A program made the position numbers and the translations under genes. Of a DNA stretch of 49,914 nt, positions 1 to 9,910 are shown piece after piece (the stretch's first letter is position 1; the number at the start of each line of letters is the position of its first letter). The stretch covers positions 1 to 49,914 of the forward strand of contig MNIR01000024.1 in the NCBI GenBank assembly GCA_001919865.1. Reading direction: 5' to 3'. The notes below the pieces were generated by a model. That model saw only the letters and a list, made by a program, of their open reading frames with translations. It was not told where the DNA came from and did not search any database. Source of the stretch: Gemmatimonadetes bacterium 13_1_20CM_4_69_16. Its GTDB lineage: Bacteria > Gemmatimonadota > Gemmatimonadetes > Gemmatimonadales > GWC2-71-9.

Positions 1-166
1 GGACTACGTCCTGAAGAAGTTCCGCCGCCAGATCACCCGAGCCGGACTGTTCCAGGACATGAAGCGGAAGCGCTTCTACGAGAGTCCGAGCGCTCAACGT
101 CGGCGGAAGGACAAGGCAGCGGCGCGCCGCAAGGTGAAGTCCGCTCGCCGCCGCGAACACCATTAA
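1..166 (+). CDS. rpsU: 30S ribosomal protein S21, C-terminal part
   Basis: The window opens inside this gene; reading from base 2 gives 54 codons and a TAA at 164-166. The visible part begins [15 protein letters not shown] and ends in a strongly basic Arg/Lys/Ala tail finishing ARRREHH. That matches S21, a small protein of the 30S subunit that helps initiation by supporting the anti-Shine-Dalgarno end of 16S rRNA. The start codon is outside the window. A cold shock gene follows 16 bases after the stop on the same strand, so the two may be cotranscribed. Family identity is based on the conserved KKFRRQ and RKRFYE-type segments; confidence is high. Confidence 0.9.
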   Translation, partial: DYVLKKFRRQITRAGLFQDMKRKRFYESPSAQRRRKDKAAARRKVKSARRREHH

Positions 167-182
167 GTCAGGAGTACAGCAG

Positions 183-392
183 ATGGCACGCATCACCGGT
201 ATCGTGAAGTGGTTCAACGACGCGAAGGGTTTCGGTTTCATCACGCCCGAGAACGGCGAGAAGGACTGCTTCGTGCACCACACCGCGATCCAGGCGGACG
301 GGTTCAAGACGCTGGCCGAGGGCCAGCGCGTTGAGTTCGACGTCGTCCAGGGTCAGAAGGGTCCGGCGGCGCAAAACGTCGTCAAGCTCTAA
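183..392 (+). CDS. Cold shock domain protein (CspA family)
   Basis: This 69-residue protein is a single OB-fold cold shock domain of normal family length. RNP1 is visible as KGFGFI (residues 15-20) and RNP2 as CFVHH (about 29-33), the aromatic and basic surface that binds single-stranded RNA or DNA. Such proteins melt RNA structure in the cytoplasm and act as RNA chaperones in cold or general growth. A GGAG (171-174) lies eight bases before the ATG. The gene follows rpsU closely and is itself followed by a strong hairpin terminator. Many cold shock proteins are constitutive, so cold induction cannot be claimed from sequence. Confidence 0.95.
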   Translation: MARITGIVKWFNDAKGFGFITPENGEKDCFVHHTAIQADGFKTLAEGQRVEFDVVQGQKGPAAQNVVKL

Positions 393-414
393 AGCCCGCA
401 GGTCCGCCTAAACG

Positions 415-447
415 AACGGCGCCGTCCCACTGGGACCGGCGCCGTTT
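415..447 (+). terminator. Hairpin terminator after the cold shock gene
   Basis: The arms AACGGCGCCG-TCCCA and TGGGA-C-CGGCGCCGTT pair over about 15 bp with a one-base bulge and a very tight apex. The right arm runs into TTTGCGTTT. It lies 22 bases past the cold shock stop and before a convergent gene, so it probably serves the rpsU-csp unit and may work in both directions. Confidence 0.75.
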
Positions 448-468
448 GCGTTTCCCACCGAGTCGGGG

Positions 469-1101
469 TTAGCGCAGCACGATCCGCATCGCCCGCGTCT
501 CGAGCTCGATGTCCCAGAAGACGATGCGGTTGCGCACGAAGTCTTCGCAGTCCGCCACCGTGATCGTGTCGGCCGAGGCGTCGAGGAACTCGAGCAGCCG
601 CATCCGCATGTCGAGATAAGACCGTCCCTCGCGCGTCGCCGCTACCCGCATCCCCACTTCGTCCTCGAGCCGCCGGTTCACGAAGCCCTGCGCGACCTCG
701 AGCAGCCGCCCGACGATCAGGTGCTCGAGCGCCGGCCCGTCGGGCTTGGCGAGGTGGCGGGCGAGCACCCGCGCCTTCGCCGGCTCGCACAACTCGAGCA
801 CGAGCTTCCACACGCCCGGGTCCGGCCGCCGGCGCCCGCCCCGCTCGGCCGAGCGCTCGACCCGCGCGCACGTGGGCAGGTCGTTGCGGTGCAGCCGAAG
901 AAACCGCGCCATGGGCGCGTACAGATCGATCCGGCCCGGCGCGGGGGGCCTCCGCCGACCCGCCACGATATCCACGATGTAGTCCTCTGACACCTGGACT
1001 GCCTCCGCCAGCTCGCGCGGCGTGCGCTTGAGCTCGCGCAACCGGCGACGCACGAGTTGACCGACCTTGACGGGGTGCTTGAGCGGTACGGCTGCAGGCA
1101 T
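469..1101 (-). CDS. XRE-type helix-turn-helix protein
   Basis: This 210-residue cytoplasmic protein has an N-terminal helix-turn-helix (about residues 11-70), including TPRELAEAVQVSEDYIVDIV, typical of Cro/C1-type DNA-binding domains. The rest is rich in Arg, Leu and Glu and matches no domain I recognise; it is probably helical. I chose the ATG at 1101 because GAGGAG stands just upstream with good spacing; an ATG at 1128 would add nine residues without a ribosome site. The gene converges on the cold shock gene across the terminator. Its target and signal are unknown. Confidence 0.7.
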   Translation of the reverse strand: MPAAVPLKHPVKVGQLVRRRLRELKRTPRELAEAVQVSEDYIVDIVAGRRRPPAPGRIDLYAPMARFLRLHRNDLPTCARVERSAERGGRRRPDPGVWKLVLELCEPAKARVLARHLAKPDGPALEHLIVGRLLEVAQGFVNRRLEDEVGMRVAATREGRSYLDMRMRLLEFLDASADTITVADCEDFVRNRIVFWDIELETRAMRIVLR

Positions 1102-1206
1102 CAGGACTCCTCTCGCAGGGCAGGACATATGAAACGCCCGCGGAGTGCGTCGGCGGGTGGCACGCCGCGGGCGATCGAACGGCCTAAATATCGCTAAAAT
1201 CGGGTC

Positions 1207-1905
1207 TTAATGGTACCCCTCGGGGGTCTTGGGGCCGGTTTCTCCCCGTTTCCGGACCAGCGCCACCGTGCCTACCACGATGATGGCCGCAAAGCTGAAC
1301 CACTGAATGGCATAGGAAAGATGCGGCCCGTTGGACAGCTCGAGGGGGGGCCAGCGCCGCAGTGCGACGGACTGCCTGAGGGACGGACTGTCGGACGGCA
1401 CCTGTTGCAGTACGAACGGCAGGAGGGGGTACGGCAGCGCGGTACGAAGTACAGCGGGGTCCACGTCCCCGCGGGCGCGCGGCGCGGCCATGCCCAGCCC
1501 GAGCACATCCGCCGTGTCCGCTTCACGGTATGCTCGCTGGTCCACGTGGTAGGCGTCCGGCGAGAGTGCCCACCCCCGGTCCACCAGCACCGCCGCGCCG
1601 TCCGCCAGCCTGAGCGGGGTGATCAGCGCCACGCCGGGCAGGCCTTCGTAGGTGCGGGCGCGCCACACCTGCTCGTGCGCATAGTCGAACACGCCGTGGG
1701 CGTGGAGCCGGCGATCCCGTGCCGTGTCCGGCGCCAGCGCGCCCGTGACGTCGAGGGGCGGGCGCGCTCGCGCGGCGCGGATGGCGCTGTTCCGGTCCTG
1801 GCGTTGCCGCAGCCGGTCGAGCTGCCACAGGCCGAGCCGGACGCACCCGATGGCGACGGCGAGCGCGACCAGCACGCCCCCCACGTCGCGCGGCGCGAGC
1901 TTCAC
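1207..1905 (-). CDS. SURF1 family protein
   Basis: The 232-residue product has the SURF1 layout: an N-terminal membrane helix (about 8-28), a periplasmic domain, and a C-terminal helix (about 198-218). Typical segments are GLWQLDRLRQRQ just after helix 1, the VDRGW motif in the middle, and SYAIQWFSFAA in helix 2. SURF1 helps assemble heme-copper oxidase by handling heme a. It usually lies beside ctaA, ctaB or cox genes, but none is visible here. The start is GTG, six bases after the stop of the GIY-YIG gene upstream, so translation may be coupled. Confidence 0.85.
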   Translation of the reverse strand: MKLAPRDVGGVLVALAVAIGCVRLGLWQLDRLRQRQDRNSAIRAARARPPLDVTGALAPDTARDRRLHAHGVFDYAHEQVWRARTYEGLPGVALITPLRLADGAAVLVDRGWALSPDAYHVDQRAYREADTADVLGLGMAAPRARGDVDPAVLRTALPYPLLPFVLQQVPSDSPSLRQSVALRRWPPLELSNGPHLSYAIQWFSFAAIIVVGTVALVRKRGETGPKTPEGYH

Positions 1906-1911
1906 AGGCCG

Positions 1912-2172
1912 CTAGAGGAGCAGCGCCAGCTTGGCGGCGCGCGATAACCGTCGCAGCGCGGCCTCCCGCCGCAGCGCCGCGGACCGGGTGGGCTGGCGTT
2001 CGTGGTAGACGAGGCGTACCGGACGGCGAGAGCGGGTATAGGCGCTCGCCGTTCCCCCGGTATGGCGGAGCAGACGCTGCGGGAGGTTGTTCGTGATGCC
2101 GGTGTAGAGCGAGTCGTCGCGACAGCGAAGCATGTAGACGATCCACACGCTGGCCGCTTCCCCCTTCCCCAT
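1912..2172 (-). CDS. GIY-YIG nuclease superfamily protein (UPF0213/YhbQ-like)
   Basis: This 86-residue protein is a stand-alone GIY-YIG domain. The first strand reads WIVYMLRC, the second motif is SLYTGITNNL, and the conserved arginine helix follows as RLLRHTGG. Small YhbQ-like members have been linked to DNA damage responses, but most are uncharacterised. It sits in a minus-strand run OsmC, GIY-YIG, SURF1 with gaps of only 6-7 bases. A terminal catalytic Glu is not clearly placed, so nuclease activity is uncertain. Confidence 0.8.
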   Translation of the reverse strand: MGKGEAASVWIVYMLRCRDDSLYTGITNNLPQRLLRHTGGTASAYTRSRRPVRLVYHERQPTRSAALRREAALRRLSRAAKLALLL

Positions 2173-2179
2173 TCCCTGC

Positions 2180-2608
2180 CTATTCCAACTGCGCGGCGAG
2201 CGTGATCTGGGGGATCCCCTTCAGGGCCCGTGACACCGGGCACCCGGTCTTCGCCTCCTCGGCGGCCTTCTGGAATCCGGCCTGATCGAGCCCCGGCACC
2301 TTCCCCCGCACCCGCAGCTCCATCTTGGTGATGGTGGGAGTGCCGTTCACCATCTCCAGCGTGCAGGCGGCGTCCGTCTGGACCCGGGTGGCGGGCTTGC
2401 CCGCCTTCTCGAGCCCCGCCGAGAGGGCCATGCTGAAGCAGGCGGCGTGCGCGGCGGCGATCAACTCCTCGGGGTTGGTGCCTTTCTTTCCTTCGAAGCG
2501 GGTCGCGAAGGTATAGGGTCCGGTGAAGGCGCCGCTCGCCGCTTTGAAGCTGCCCTTGCCGTCCTTGAGCTTCCCTTCCCACACCGCGGACGCTTGGCTC
2601 GTTGGCAT
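2180..2608 (-). CDS. OsmC/Ohr-type peroxiredoxin (OsmC subgroup)
   Basis: This 142-residue protein reduces organic hydroperoxides with a cysteine pair. The two expected cysteines are Cys57 in HAACFSM and Cys123 in TGCPVSRAL. The segment GTNPEELIAAAHAACF is characteristic of the OsmC branch. Its length is typical. The ATG at 2608 begins MPTSQAS; a longer open frame upstream is not used, since it runs over a divergently transcribed VOC gene. It heads a short minus-strand run with the GIY-YIG and SURF1 genes. Confidence 0.9.
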   Translation of the reverse strand: MPTSQASAVWEGKLKDGKGSFKAASGAFTGPYTFATRFEGKKGTNPEELIAAAHAACFSMALSAGLEKAGKPATRVQTDAACTLEMVNGTPTITKMELRVRGKVPGLDQAGFQKAAEEAKTGCPVSRALKGIPQITLAAQLE

Positions 2609-2723
2609 CGGAATGCTCCGACGTTGTTGGGGTCGCGCAGTAATCTGGCGGGGCGGTGCGCAGGACGCTACGCTTGAGGGCCGCCGGTGTTGCCGCGTGT
2701 AACCTGGAGGAAGGAGTCGAGCG

Positions 2724-3200
2724 ATGGCCACGAAACGGAAATCCAAGCGCCCCGCGCGCCCGAAGAGCGCCGCCTCCAAGCGGCCCCCCCGCTCCCGCCC
2801 GCCGCGCCAGCAGCCCGAATCGTTGCGGCTGCGCTCCATCGCGGCGTCGTTCACCGTCAACGATCTGCAACGCAGCGTGGCGTGGTACCGGGACGTGCTC
2901 GGCTTCACACCGGGTGAGCGCTGGGAAACCAACGGCGGCGGGCTGCGCGGCATGCAGATGAAGGCCGGCGCCTGCGACATCATGCTGGGCCAGGACGACT
3001 TCGCGAAGGGACGCGACCGGAAGAAGGGTGAGGGATTTCGGCTCTGGGCGTCGACCGCGCAAGACATCAGCGCGGTCGCAGCGCGGGTCAAGGCCACCGG
3101 CTGGCCGCTCGACCGCGAGCCGTCCGAGACTCCCTGGGGCGATTGGGCGTTCGCCGTTTCCGACCCCGACGGCTTCAAGATCACGTTCATCCAGGAGTAG
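2724..3200 (+). CDS. VOC (glyoxalase/bleomycin resistance) family protein
   Basis: The 158-residue protein has a basic 35-residue N-terminal tail (Lys/Arg/Pro-rich) followed by one vicinal oxygen chelate domain. The first half shows SFTVNDLQRSVAWYRDVLGF and the end shows SDPDGFKITFIQE, whose final Glu is the usual metal ligand. The tail is odd for the family and might bind nucleic acid or be disordered. An AGGAAGGAG site lies about 8-10 bases before the ATG. The substrate cannot be told. It is transcribed away from OsmC and lies 8 bases before a peptidase gene. Confidence 0.8.
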   Translation: MATKRKSKRPARPKSAASKRPPRSRPPRQQPESLRLRSIAASFTVNDLQRSVAWYRDVLGFTPGERWETNGGGLRGMQMKAGACDIMLGQDDFAKGRDRKKGEGFRLWASTAQDISAVAARVKATGWPLDREPSETPWGDWAFAVSDPDGFKITFIQE

Positions 3201-3208
3201 CACCGCCG

Positions 3209-5086
3209 ATGCTGCACGTCGTCGCCGCCCTCGCCCTCGCGGCCCAGGCGCAGGTCACGAGCGACACCTCACCGTTCCGGTCGTTGCCCCTCCCGCCGCC
3301 CAGCCGGGTCCGCAGCGCCTCGGGCGCGCCGGGGCCCGACTATTGGCAGCAGCGCGCTGACTACCTGATCCACGCGACGCTCGACACCGCCACTCAGACG
3401 ATTCACGGGACGGAGCGAATCCATTACGTAAACCACTCCCCCGATCCCCTGGCATTCGTGTGGGTGCAGATCGAGCAGAACATCTTCGCGCCCAACAGCA
3501 TCACCTACGTGCTCAACCAGCCGCCGCTCCACTTCGCGGGCGGCGCGGTGTTCGACTTCACCGGCAAGGGGTTCATCGGCGGCATCACGATCGAGCGCTT
3601 TGCTGCGGGGGGGAGACAGCTCAAGCGCACCGAGTACGGCACGATGATGCGCGTCGAGCTGTCCCGCCCGCTGGCGCAGCGCGGCGCGATCGACTTCGAC
3701 GTCGCGTGGCGCTTCCCAGTGCCGCCGTACGGCGGGGGCCGCATGGGGCGGATCGGCTCGCACCTGTACGAGATCGGCCAGTGGTACCCGCGCATGGTCG
3801 TGTACGACGACGTGCACGGCTGGAATCCTCTCCCTTACATCGGCGCGGGCGAGTTCTACCTCGAGTACGGCGACTACGACGTGACGCTGACGTTGCCCGC
3901 GGGGTTCGTCCTCGCGGCCACGGGGACGGTGGTGAATCCGGCTCGGGTCTGGACGCCGACCGTGCGGGCACGGCTGGCGCGGGCTCGGGCGTCCGCTGCG
4001 TCCGTGCCGATCATCACGAAGGCGGAGGCCGAGGCGAACGGCGCGAAGCGGGTGCCGGGCACCAAGACCTGGCATCTGCGCGCCCAGCAGGTGCGCGACG
4101 TCGCGTGGGCCGCGTCACCTGACTTCCGCTGGGACGCGTCGGGGTGGAACGGCATCCTGATCCAGACCCTATATCGGCCCGGCGCCACCCCGTGGGAAGA
4201 AGCCAACAAGATGGCGTGGTTCACGATCAAGCACTTCAGCGAGACGTGGGGGATGTACCCCTGGCCGCAGGCGACCACGGTGGAAGGACTCGTCGAGGGC
4301 ATGGAGTATCCCATGCTCACCTTCGTACCGTCGATCGAGAAGCGGGAAGACCAGTTCTGGGTGCTCACGCACGAGTTCGGGCACGAGTGGTTCCCGATGA
4401 TGGTCGGCTCCGACGAGCGGCGCTATCCGTGGATGGACGAAGGGTTCAACACGTTCATCGACTACGGCTCGGCCGAAGGCTATTTCCGGGGTACGGCCTA
4501 CGGTGACACGGTCCGGCGCGAGCTGCTCAGCGCCGCCCAGATTTCGGCCGTCCCCGGCAACGAGCAGCCGCTCATCGACAAGCCGGTGGAGCAACGCGAC
4601 CTCGCGTGGGCGGCGTATCAGAAGCCCGCGCTGATGCTCACCGTGCTGCGCGACGCGGTGCTCGGCAAGGACACCTTCGAGCGCGCGCTCCGAGAGTACG
4701 TCGCGCGCTGGAAGTTCAAGCACCCGCAGCCCGTCGATTTCTTCCGCACGTTCGAGAACGTCGCCGGGAGAGACCTCGACTGGTTCTGGCGCGAGTGGGT
4801 GTACACCACGGCGCGGCTCGACCAAGCGGTGGACTCGGTGCGTATCGCGGGCGATACCACGCTCATCTCCCTGTCGAATCGGGGCCAGATGGTGCTGCCG
4901 GTGACGCTGGAGCTGCGGTTCGCCGATGGGACGAGCGAGACGCGCACCTACCCGATCGAGCTGTGGAACCTGGGCAACAAGGCGACGGCGCGCGTGGGGA
5001 CGGCCAAACCGGTCGTGAGCGTGGAGGTGGACCCGAAACAGATCTATCCCGACGTCGACCGCGCGAACAATCGGTGGCCGCGGTAG
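3209..5086 (+). CDS. Secreted M1-family zinc metallopeptidase
   Basis: This 625-residue protein starts MLHVVAALALAAQAQV, a short signal peptide. The zinc site is HEFGHEWF (His388, Glu389, His392) with the third ligand Glu411 in WMDEGFNTF, the HExxH-x18-E spacing of gluzincins. The exopeptidase loop appears as VEGMEYPML, a variant of the usual GAMEN. The N-terminal beta domain and C-terminal region fit bacterial M1 aminopeptidases, which trim peptides from the N-terminus. The ATG at 3209 was preferred because it gives the signal peptide. The next gene starts inside its last codons. Confidence 0.88.
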   Translation: MLHVVAALALAAQAQVTSDTSPFRSLPLPPPSRVRSASGAPGPDYWQQRADYLIHATLDTATQTIHGTERIHYVNHSPDPLAFVWVQIEQNIFAPNSITYVLNQPPLHFAGGAVFDFTGKGFIGGITIERFAAGGRQLKRTEYGTMMRVELSRPLAQRGAIDFDVAWRFPVPPYGGGRMGRIGSHLYEIGQWYPRMVVYDDVHGWNPLPYIGAGEFYLEYGDYDVTLTLPAGFVLAATGTVVNPARVWTPTVRARLARARASAASVPIITKAEAEANGAKRVPGTKTWHLRAQQVRDVAWAASPDFRWDASGWNGILIQTLYRPGATPWEEANKMAWFTIKHFSETWGMYPWPQATTVEGLVEGMEYPMLTFVPSIEKREDQFWVLTHEFGHEWFPMMVGSDERRYPWMDEGFNTFIDYGSAEGYFRGTAYGDTVRRELLSAAQISAVPGNEQPLIDKPVEQRDLAWAAYQKPALMLTVLRDAVLGKDTFERALREYVARWKFKHPQPVDFFRTFENVAGRDLDWFWREWVYTTARLDQAVDSVRIAGDTTLISLSNRGQMVLPVTLELRFADGTSETRTYPIELWNLGNKATARVGTAKPVVSVEVDPKQIYPDVDRANNRWPR

Positions 5087-6185
5087 CGGCCCGGCCGCTG
5101 CGCGTCGCGCTACTGACGTCGGCGCGCGAGTGGCGTGGGTCGGGCGTGAGTCTCTCGCACATCGCGCATGGCCTGGCCGCGAGCGGACATACGGTGCAAC
5201 TGCTCTCGACGACGCCGCCGGTGACCGCGGGGTTCGCTGCCACCGGGCTGCCGGTGGAAGAGCTGCCGATCCACGACACCGGCCTCGCCGAAGCGCGACG
5301 GCTGACGCGGGCGTTGGCGGCGCTGCGAACCGACGTGCTGGTCGCCGAGACACCTCGCGATGTCCGATTGGGCGCCCTCGCGTCACTCGCGCGCCGGTTC
5401 GCGCTCGTGTACTCCTACAACGTCAACCGCGCCGTGCCGCCGCGCGACCCGATCATGCGCCTCGCGTATCGGCGCGTACGCCTCACGATCTTCCGGACCC
5501 ACACGGGCGAGCGCGAGGTCCTGGCGGACGCGCCGTTCATGGGGCGGCCCCCGCGTCGCGTGATCCACGAGGCGGTGGACGTCGCGCTGTTTCGGCCGGA
5601 CGCGGCGGCGGGCCGCGCCTTCCGCGCACGACACGGCTTGGGCGACCGACCGTTCCTGCTCGCCGCGGGCGCGCTCGAGCGGGAGAAGCGGTACGACTGG
5701 ATGTTGGATGCGCTCGCCCGACTGGGACCCAGCGCTCCACCGCTCGTGATCCGCGGCAGCGGCTCGCTCGAGTCGGCGGTCCGGACGCGGGCCGAGCGCC
5801 TCGGGGTGGAGGTGCGGCTGCTCGGATTCCTGCCGGCGGAGCAGCTCGCCGCCGCCTACAACGCCGCGAGCTGCTTTGTGCACGCGTGCCACGTCGAGAC
5901 GTTCGGACTGACCGTGGCGGAAGCGATGGCGTGCGGCCGCCCGGTGGTCGCGGTGGCGAGCGGTGCCCTCCCCGAGGTGGTGGGCGGGGCCGGGGTGCTG
6001 GCACCGCCGCATGATCCGGCGGCGTTCGCCGCGGCGGTGCGCGACCTGCTCGCCGATCCGGGACGGGCGGCCGCCATCGGCGCGGCGGCGCGCGACCGCG
6101 CGCTCACAGCGTTCTCGATGGAACGCATGGGACGCGAGTACAGCGAGGCCCTGGAAGGGCTCGGTGTGGGAGGGAGCCCCCTGAG

Positions 6186-6189
<4 letters not shown>
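5074..6189 (+). CDS. GT4-type glycosyltransferase
   Basis: This 371-residue protein has a GT-B fold. The N-terminal half begins RPLRVALLTSAREWRGSGVSLSHIA, an acceptor-side glycine loop. The C-terminal half contains the donor site, with ETFGLTVAEAMACGRPVVA, the E-x7-E signature of GT4 enzymes, followed by ALPEVVGG. It transfers a sugar from a nucleotide donor to an unknown acceptor, probably a cell-surface glycan. The proposed GTG start at 5074 overlaps the stop of the peptidase gene by 13 bases. Its stop shares the bases CTAG with that of pntB on the other strand. Confidence 0.87.
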
Positions 6190-7591
<1,402 letters not shown>

Positions 7592-7595
<4 letters not shown>

Positions 7596-7918
7596 TGCTT
7601 CTTGAACATCTTCAGCATCCGGTCCGTGATCAGGAACCCGCTGACGATGTTGGTCATGGAGGCGAACAGCGCGACGGCTCCGATGATGCGAATCGTCCGC
7701 GGGTAGTCGGCACCGGTGACGACGATCGACCCGACCACGGCGATGGCCGAGATCGCGTTCGTGAGGGACATGAGCGGCGTATAGAGCAGCCGGGAGACTC
7801 GCCGGATCACCCCCAGTCCGATGAACGTCGCAAGCACAAACACGAACAGCATCGACCAGTAGTCGACCGCCACAGGCTCGGCCGGCACAGCCTGGGTCGC
7901 CATCAAGCTGTCGATCAT
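7592..7918 (-). CDS. NAD(P) transhydrogenase alpha, membrane part (PntAb)
   Basis: This 108-residue protein corresponds to the membrane segment at the C-terminus of fused PntA. Four hydrophobic stretches are visible, with GVIRRVSRLLYTPLMSLTNAISAI and FASMTNIVSGFLITDRMLKMF, both family hallmarks. It joins PntB to build the proton channel. Splitting of alpha into two genes is common outside enterobacteria. Its ATG at 7918 overlaps the upstream stop (ATGA), and its own stop overlaps the pntB start in the same way, so translation of all three is likely coupled. Confidence 0.93.
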
Positions 7919-8898
7919 GTCTTGCGTATCTCCCCGGCGTGGGTGACGCAGGTATCGCGAATGATCTCGTCGTCGAAATCCACGACGAGCTTGCCGTCTC
8001 GTGTGACGTGCAACAGAAAACTGGAGACGTTCCTCGCGTACATCTGGCTCGCGTGATACGGCAGGGTGCTCGGCAAATTGACCGGCCCGAGAATCCGGAC
8101 GCCGTTGTGGATCACGTCGTTGCCGGCTTGCGACAGCTCGCAGTTGCCGCCCGTCTCGACCGCCAGATCCACGATCACCGCGCCCAGCCGCATTCCCCGC
8201 ACCGCCTCGGCGGTGATCAGGATCGGCGCCCGCTTGCCCGGGATCGCGGCCGTCGTGACCACGACGTCCGCGTCTTTCACGTGCTGTGCGATGAATGCCA
8301 GCTCCCGGCGGTGGGTCTCGTCGGAGAGCTCCTTGGCGTACCCGCCCGCCGTCTCGGCGTGCTCGCCGATCTCCATCTCCAGGAACTTCGCTCCCAGGCT
8401 CTCGACCTGCTCCTTCACCGCTGGACGCACGTCGAATGCGGACACCACGGCGCCGAGCCGGCGTGCGGTGGCGATCGCTTGGAGTCCTGCCACCCCGGCG
8501 CCCAGCACCAGCACCCTGGCGGGCGTCAGGGTCCCGGCCGCGGTGACGAGCATCGGAAAGAGCCGGCCCGTCGCCACGGCGGCTAGCAGGACGGCCTTGT
8601 ACCCGGCGACAGTCGCCTGCGACGACAGCACATCCATCGCCTGCGCGCGCGTGATGCGGGGGAGGAGGGCGAGGCTGAACGCCGTCACCTTGCGGGCTGC
8701 GAGCTGCGACACGGTCTCCCGCTCGGCCGAGGGCTGGAACGACGCGACGAGCGCGGCCCCTTCGCGGCACCGGCGGTTGCCTGCGCTTTCCCGGACCAGG
8801 ACCGCCCAGCCGGATTTCGCGAGCCGGCCGGCGACCTCCGGCGTCAGCGCCACACGGCGCTCGTTGGCCGCGGTCTCTTTCGGGACCCCGATATTCAT
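7915..8898 (-). CDS. pntA: NAD(P) transhydrogenase alpha, NAD-binding part (PntAa), with apparent internal deletion
   Basis: The 327-residue product is domain I of transhydrogenase, which binds NAD(H). It opens MNIGVPKETAANERRVALTP, keeps the RITRAQ loop (81-86) and the GAGVAG dinucleotide loop (133-138). It is shorter than the usual 370-385 residues. Around residues 40-46 the sequence passes from VRESAG straight to EGAALVASFQP, whereas relatives have about 40 more residues there covering the F-x-D-x2-Y and ADVVLKV region. The frame is kept. Either the genome carries a true in-frame deletion, probably harmful to the fold, or the assembly dropped about 125 bases near 8761-8780. Confidence 0.85.
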   Translation of the reverse strand: MNIGVPKETAANERRVALTPEVAGRLAKSGWAVLVRESAGNRRCREGAALVASFQPSAERETVSQLAARKVTAFSLALLPRITRAQAMDVLSSQATVAGYKAVLLAAVATGRLFPMLVTAAGTLTPARVLVLGAGVAGLQAIATARRLGAVVSAFDVRPAVKEQVESLGAKFLEMEIGEHAETAGGYAKELSDETHRRELAFIAQHVKDADVVVTTAAIPGKRAPILITAEAVRGMRLGAVIVDLAVETGGNCELSQAGNDVIHNGVRILGPVNLPSTLPYHASQMYARNVSSFLLHVTRDGKLVVDFDDEIIRDTCVTHAGEIRKT

Positions 8899-8927
8899 GA
8901 AGCCTCAAGCTGGTAATCGTGAATGAC

Positions 8928-9008
8928 AACGTCATCCGTCGTCCGTAATCCGTCGTCCGTGGGCCACGGGGACTTACGGACGACGGACGACGGACAACGG
9001 ATGACGTT
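8928..9008. repeat. Long inverted repeat built from TCCGTCG units
   Basis: Two 33-base arms (8928-8960 and 8976-9008) pair with only three mismatches around a 15-base loop. Each arm is made of repeats of TCCGTCG-like units. It fills the gap between pntA and the TM2 gene, and its right edge touches the TM2 stop codon at 9009. It could end transcription of the RidA-thioredoxin-TM2 operon before pntA or protect the mRNA end. It is also of the type of repeat that can be dispersed in a genome. Confidence 0.8.
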
Positions 9009-9446
9009 CTAGCCTTTCGGCAAGCTCCCCCGCTCCCGCGCCTGGGCGAGCAACCGCTCCGCGAAGTCCAGTCGTTCGGCGAGCTCGTTGACCTGCGACT
9101 CGAGCATCTCCATGCGGCTGTCGAGCTCCTCGACCCGACGTAGCGACCGCGGCGCCCCGCTCTCGGCTTCTCCCACCTCCCAGCGGACCACGCGACGTCC
9201 GTCGCCGTCGGAAAAATCACCGGCGGCGAGGACGACGACGTCGTAGAGGTACCAGATTCCGCAACCGCCGAGGGTGAGGCACATCAGGACGCCGCTCTGC
9301 ACCCGACCGGTGTAGAAGCGGTGCAGGCCGAACATGCCGCCCACCACCGCGAGCCCCAACGCCACGCCGCGCGAGCGCTCGGACACGTTGGCTTGGTGCC
9401 GCGGAGGCTCCCCCGTATCGTAACGCAGCGGCGTGCCGGCGGTCAT
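9009..9446 (-). CDS. TM2 domain membrane protein with coiled-coil tail
   Basis: This 145-residue protein has a TM2 domain (about 26-75): RSRGVALGLAVVGGMFGLHRFYTGR, then a second helix with CLTLGGCGIWYLYDVVVL. The GLHRFY and YDVV motifs define the family. After the domain, residues about 95-140 (RSLRRVEELDSRMEMLES and onward) form a likely coiled coil. TM2 proteins have no settled biochemical role in bacteria. It is the last gene of an operon with RidA and thioredoxin and starts 1 base after the thioredoxin stop. Confidence 0.82.
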   Translation of the reverse strand: MTAGTPLRYDTGEPPRHQANVSERSRGVALGLAVVGGMFGLHRFYTGRVQSGVLMCLTLGGCGIWYLYDVVVLAAGDFSDGDGRRVVRWEVGEAESGAPRSLRRVEELDSRMEMLESQVNELAERLDFAERLLAQARERGSLPKG

Positions 9447-9447
9447 G

Positions 9448-9903
9448 TCACGCGCGGGAGGCCGCGTCCACGAGCGCGTCGAGCTGCGGGCGGGACAGGA
9501 CGCCTGCCTGCCGGCCGACGGCGCGGCCCTTCCGGAAGACGATCAGGGTGGGGATGGCGCGGATGTCGAGCCGCTGCGCCGTGGCCTGATTGCGGTCGGT
9601 GTCGAGCTTGGTGACCAGCACCTCGCCGGCGCGGTCGTGCGCAAACGCGTCGAGGATCGGCGCCATGATCTTGCAGGGGCCGCACCAGTCGGCATAGCAA
9701 TCCATCACCACCGACACGTCGGTGTCGGTGGTGACGCGCTCGAAGGTGGCATCGGTGACGGCAATCGGGCGGTCGAGTAGAATCGGCCGCTTGCATTCCC
9801 CACACCGCGGGCGGTCGCCGAGCCGCCCGAGATCCACGCGGTTCAGCGTGGAGCAAAACGGACACGCAACCGTGGCTTTCTTGTGGAGTTCCGTCACGGA
9901 CAC
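9448..9903 (-). CDS. trxC: Thioredoxin 2-type (zinc-ribbon thioredoxin)
   Basis: This 151-residue protein has an N-terminal zinc ribbon with two Cys pairs, CPFC (14-17) and CGEC (about 35-38), followed by a thioredoxin fold with active site DCYADWCGPCK and the cis-proline segment RAIPTLIVF. This matches thioredoxin 2, a cytoplasmic disulfide reductase tied to oxidative stress. The GTG at 9903 is chosen because GGAGGT lies nine bases upstream, inside the end of ridA. A second GTG two codons on is possible. Neighbours RidA and TM2 are in the same operon. Confidence 0.9.
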   Translation of the reverse strand: MSVTELHKKATVACPFCSTLNRVDLGRLGDRPRCGECKRPILLDRPIAVTDATFERVTTDTDVSVVMDCYADWCGPCKIMAPILDAFAHDRAGEVLVTKLDTDRNQATAQRLDIRAIPTLIVFRKGRAVGRQAGVLSRPQLDALVDAASRA

Positions 9904-9910
9904 CGGTGGC

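Noticed and set aside
8941..9000. CRISPR-like repetition of TCCGTCG units
   Set aside because: The units are contiguous with no spacers and the two blocks are inverted, so this is a hairpin repeat.
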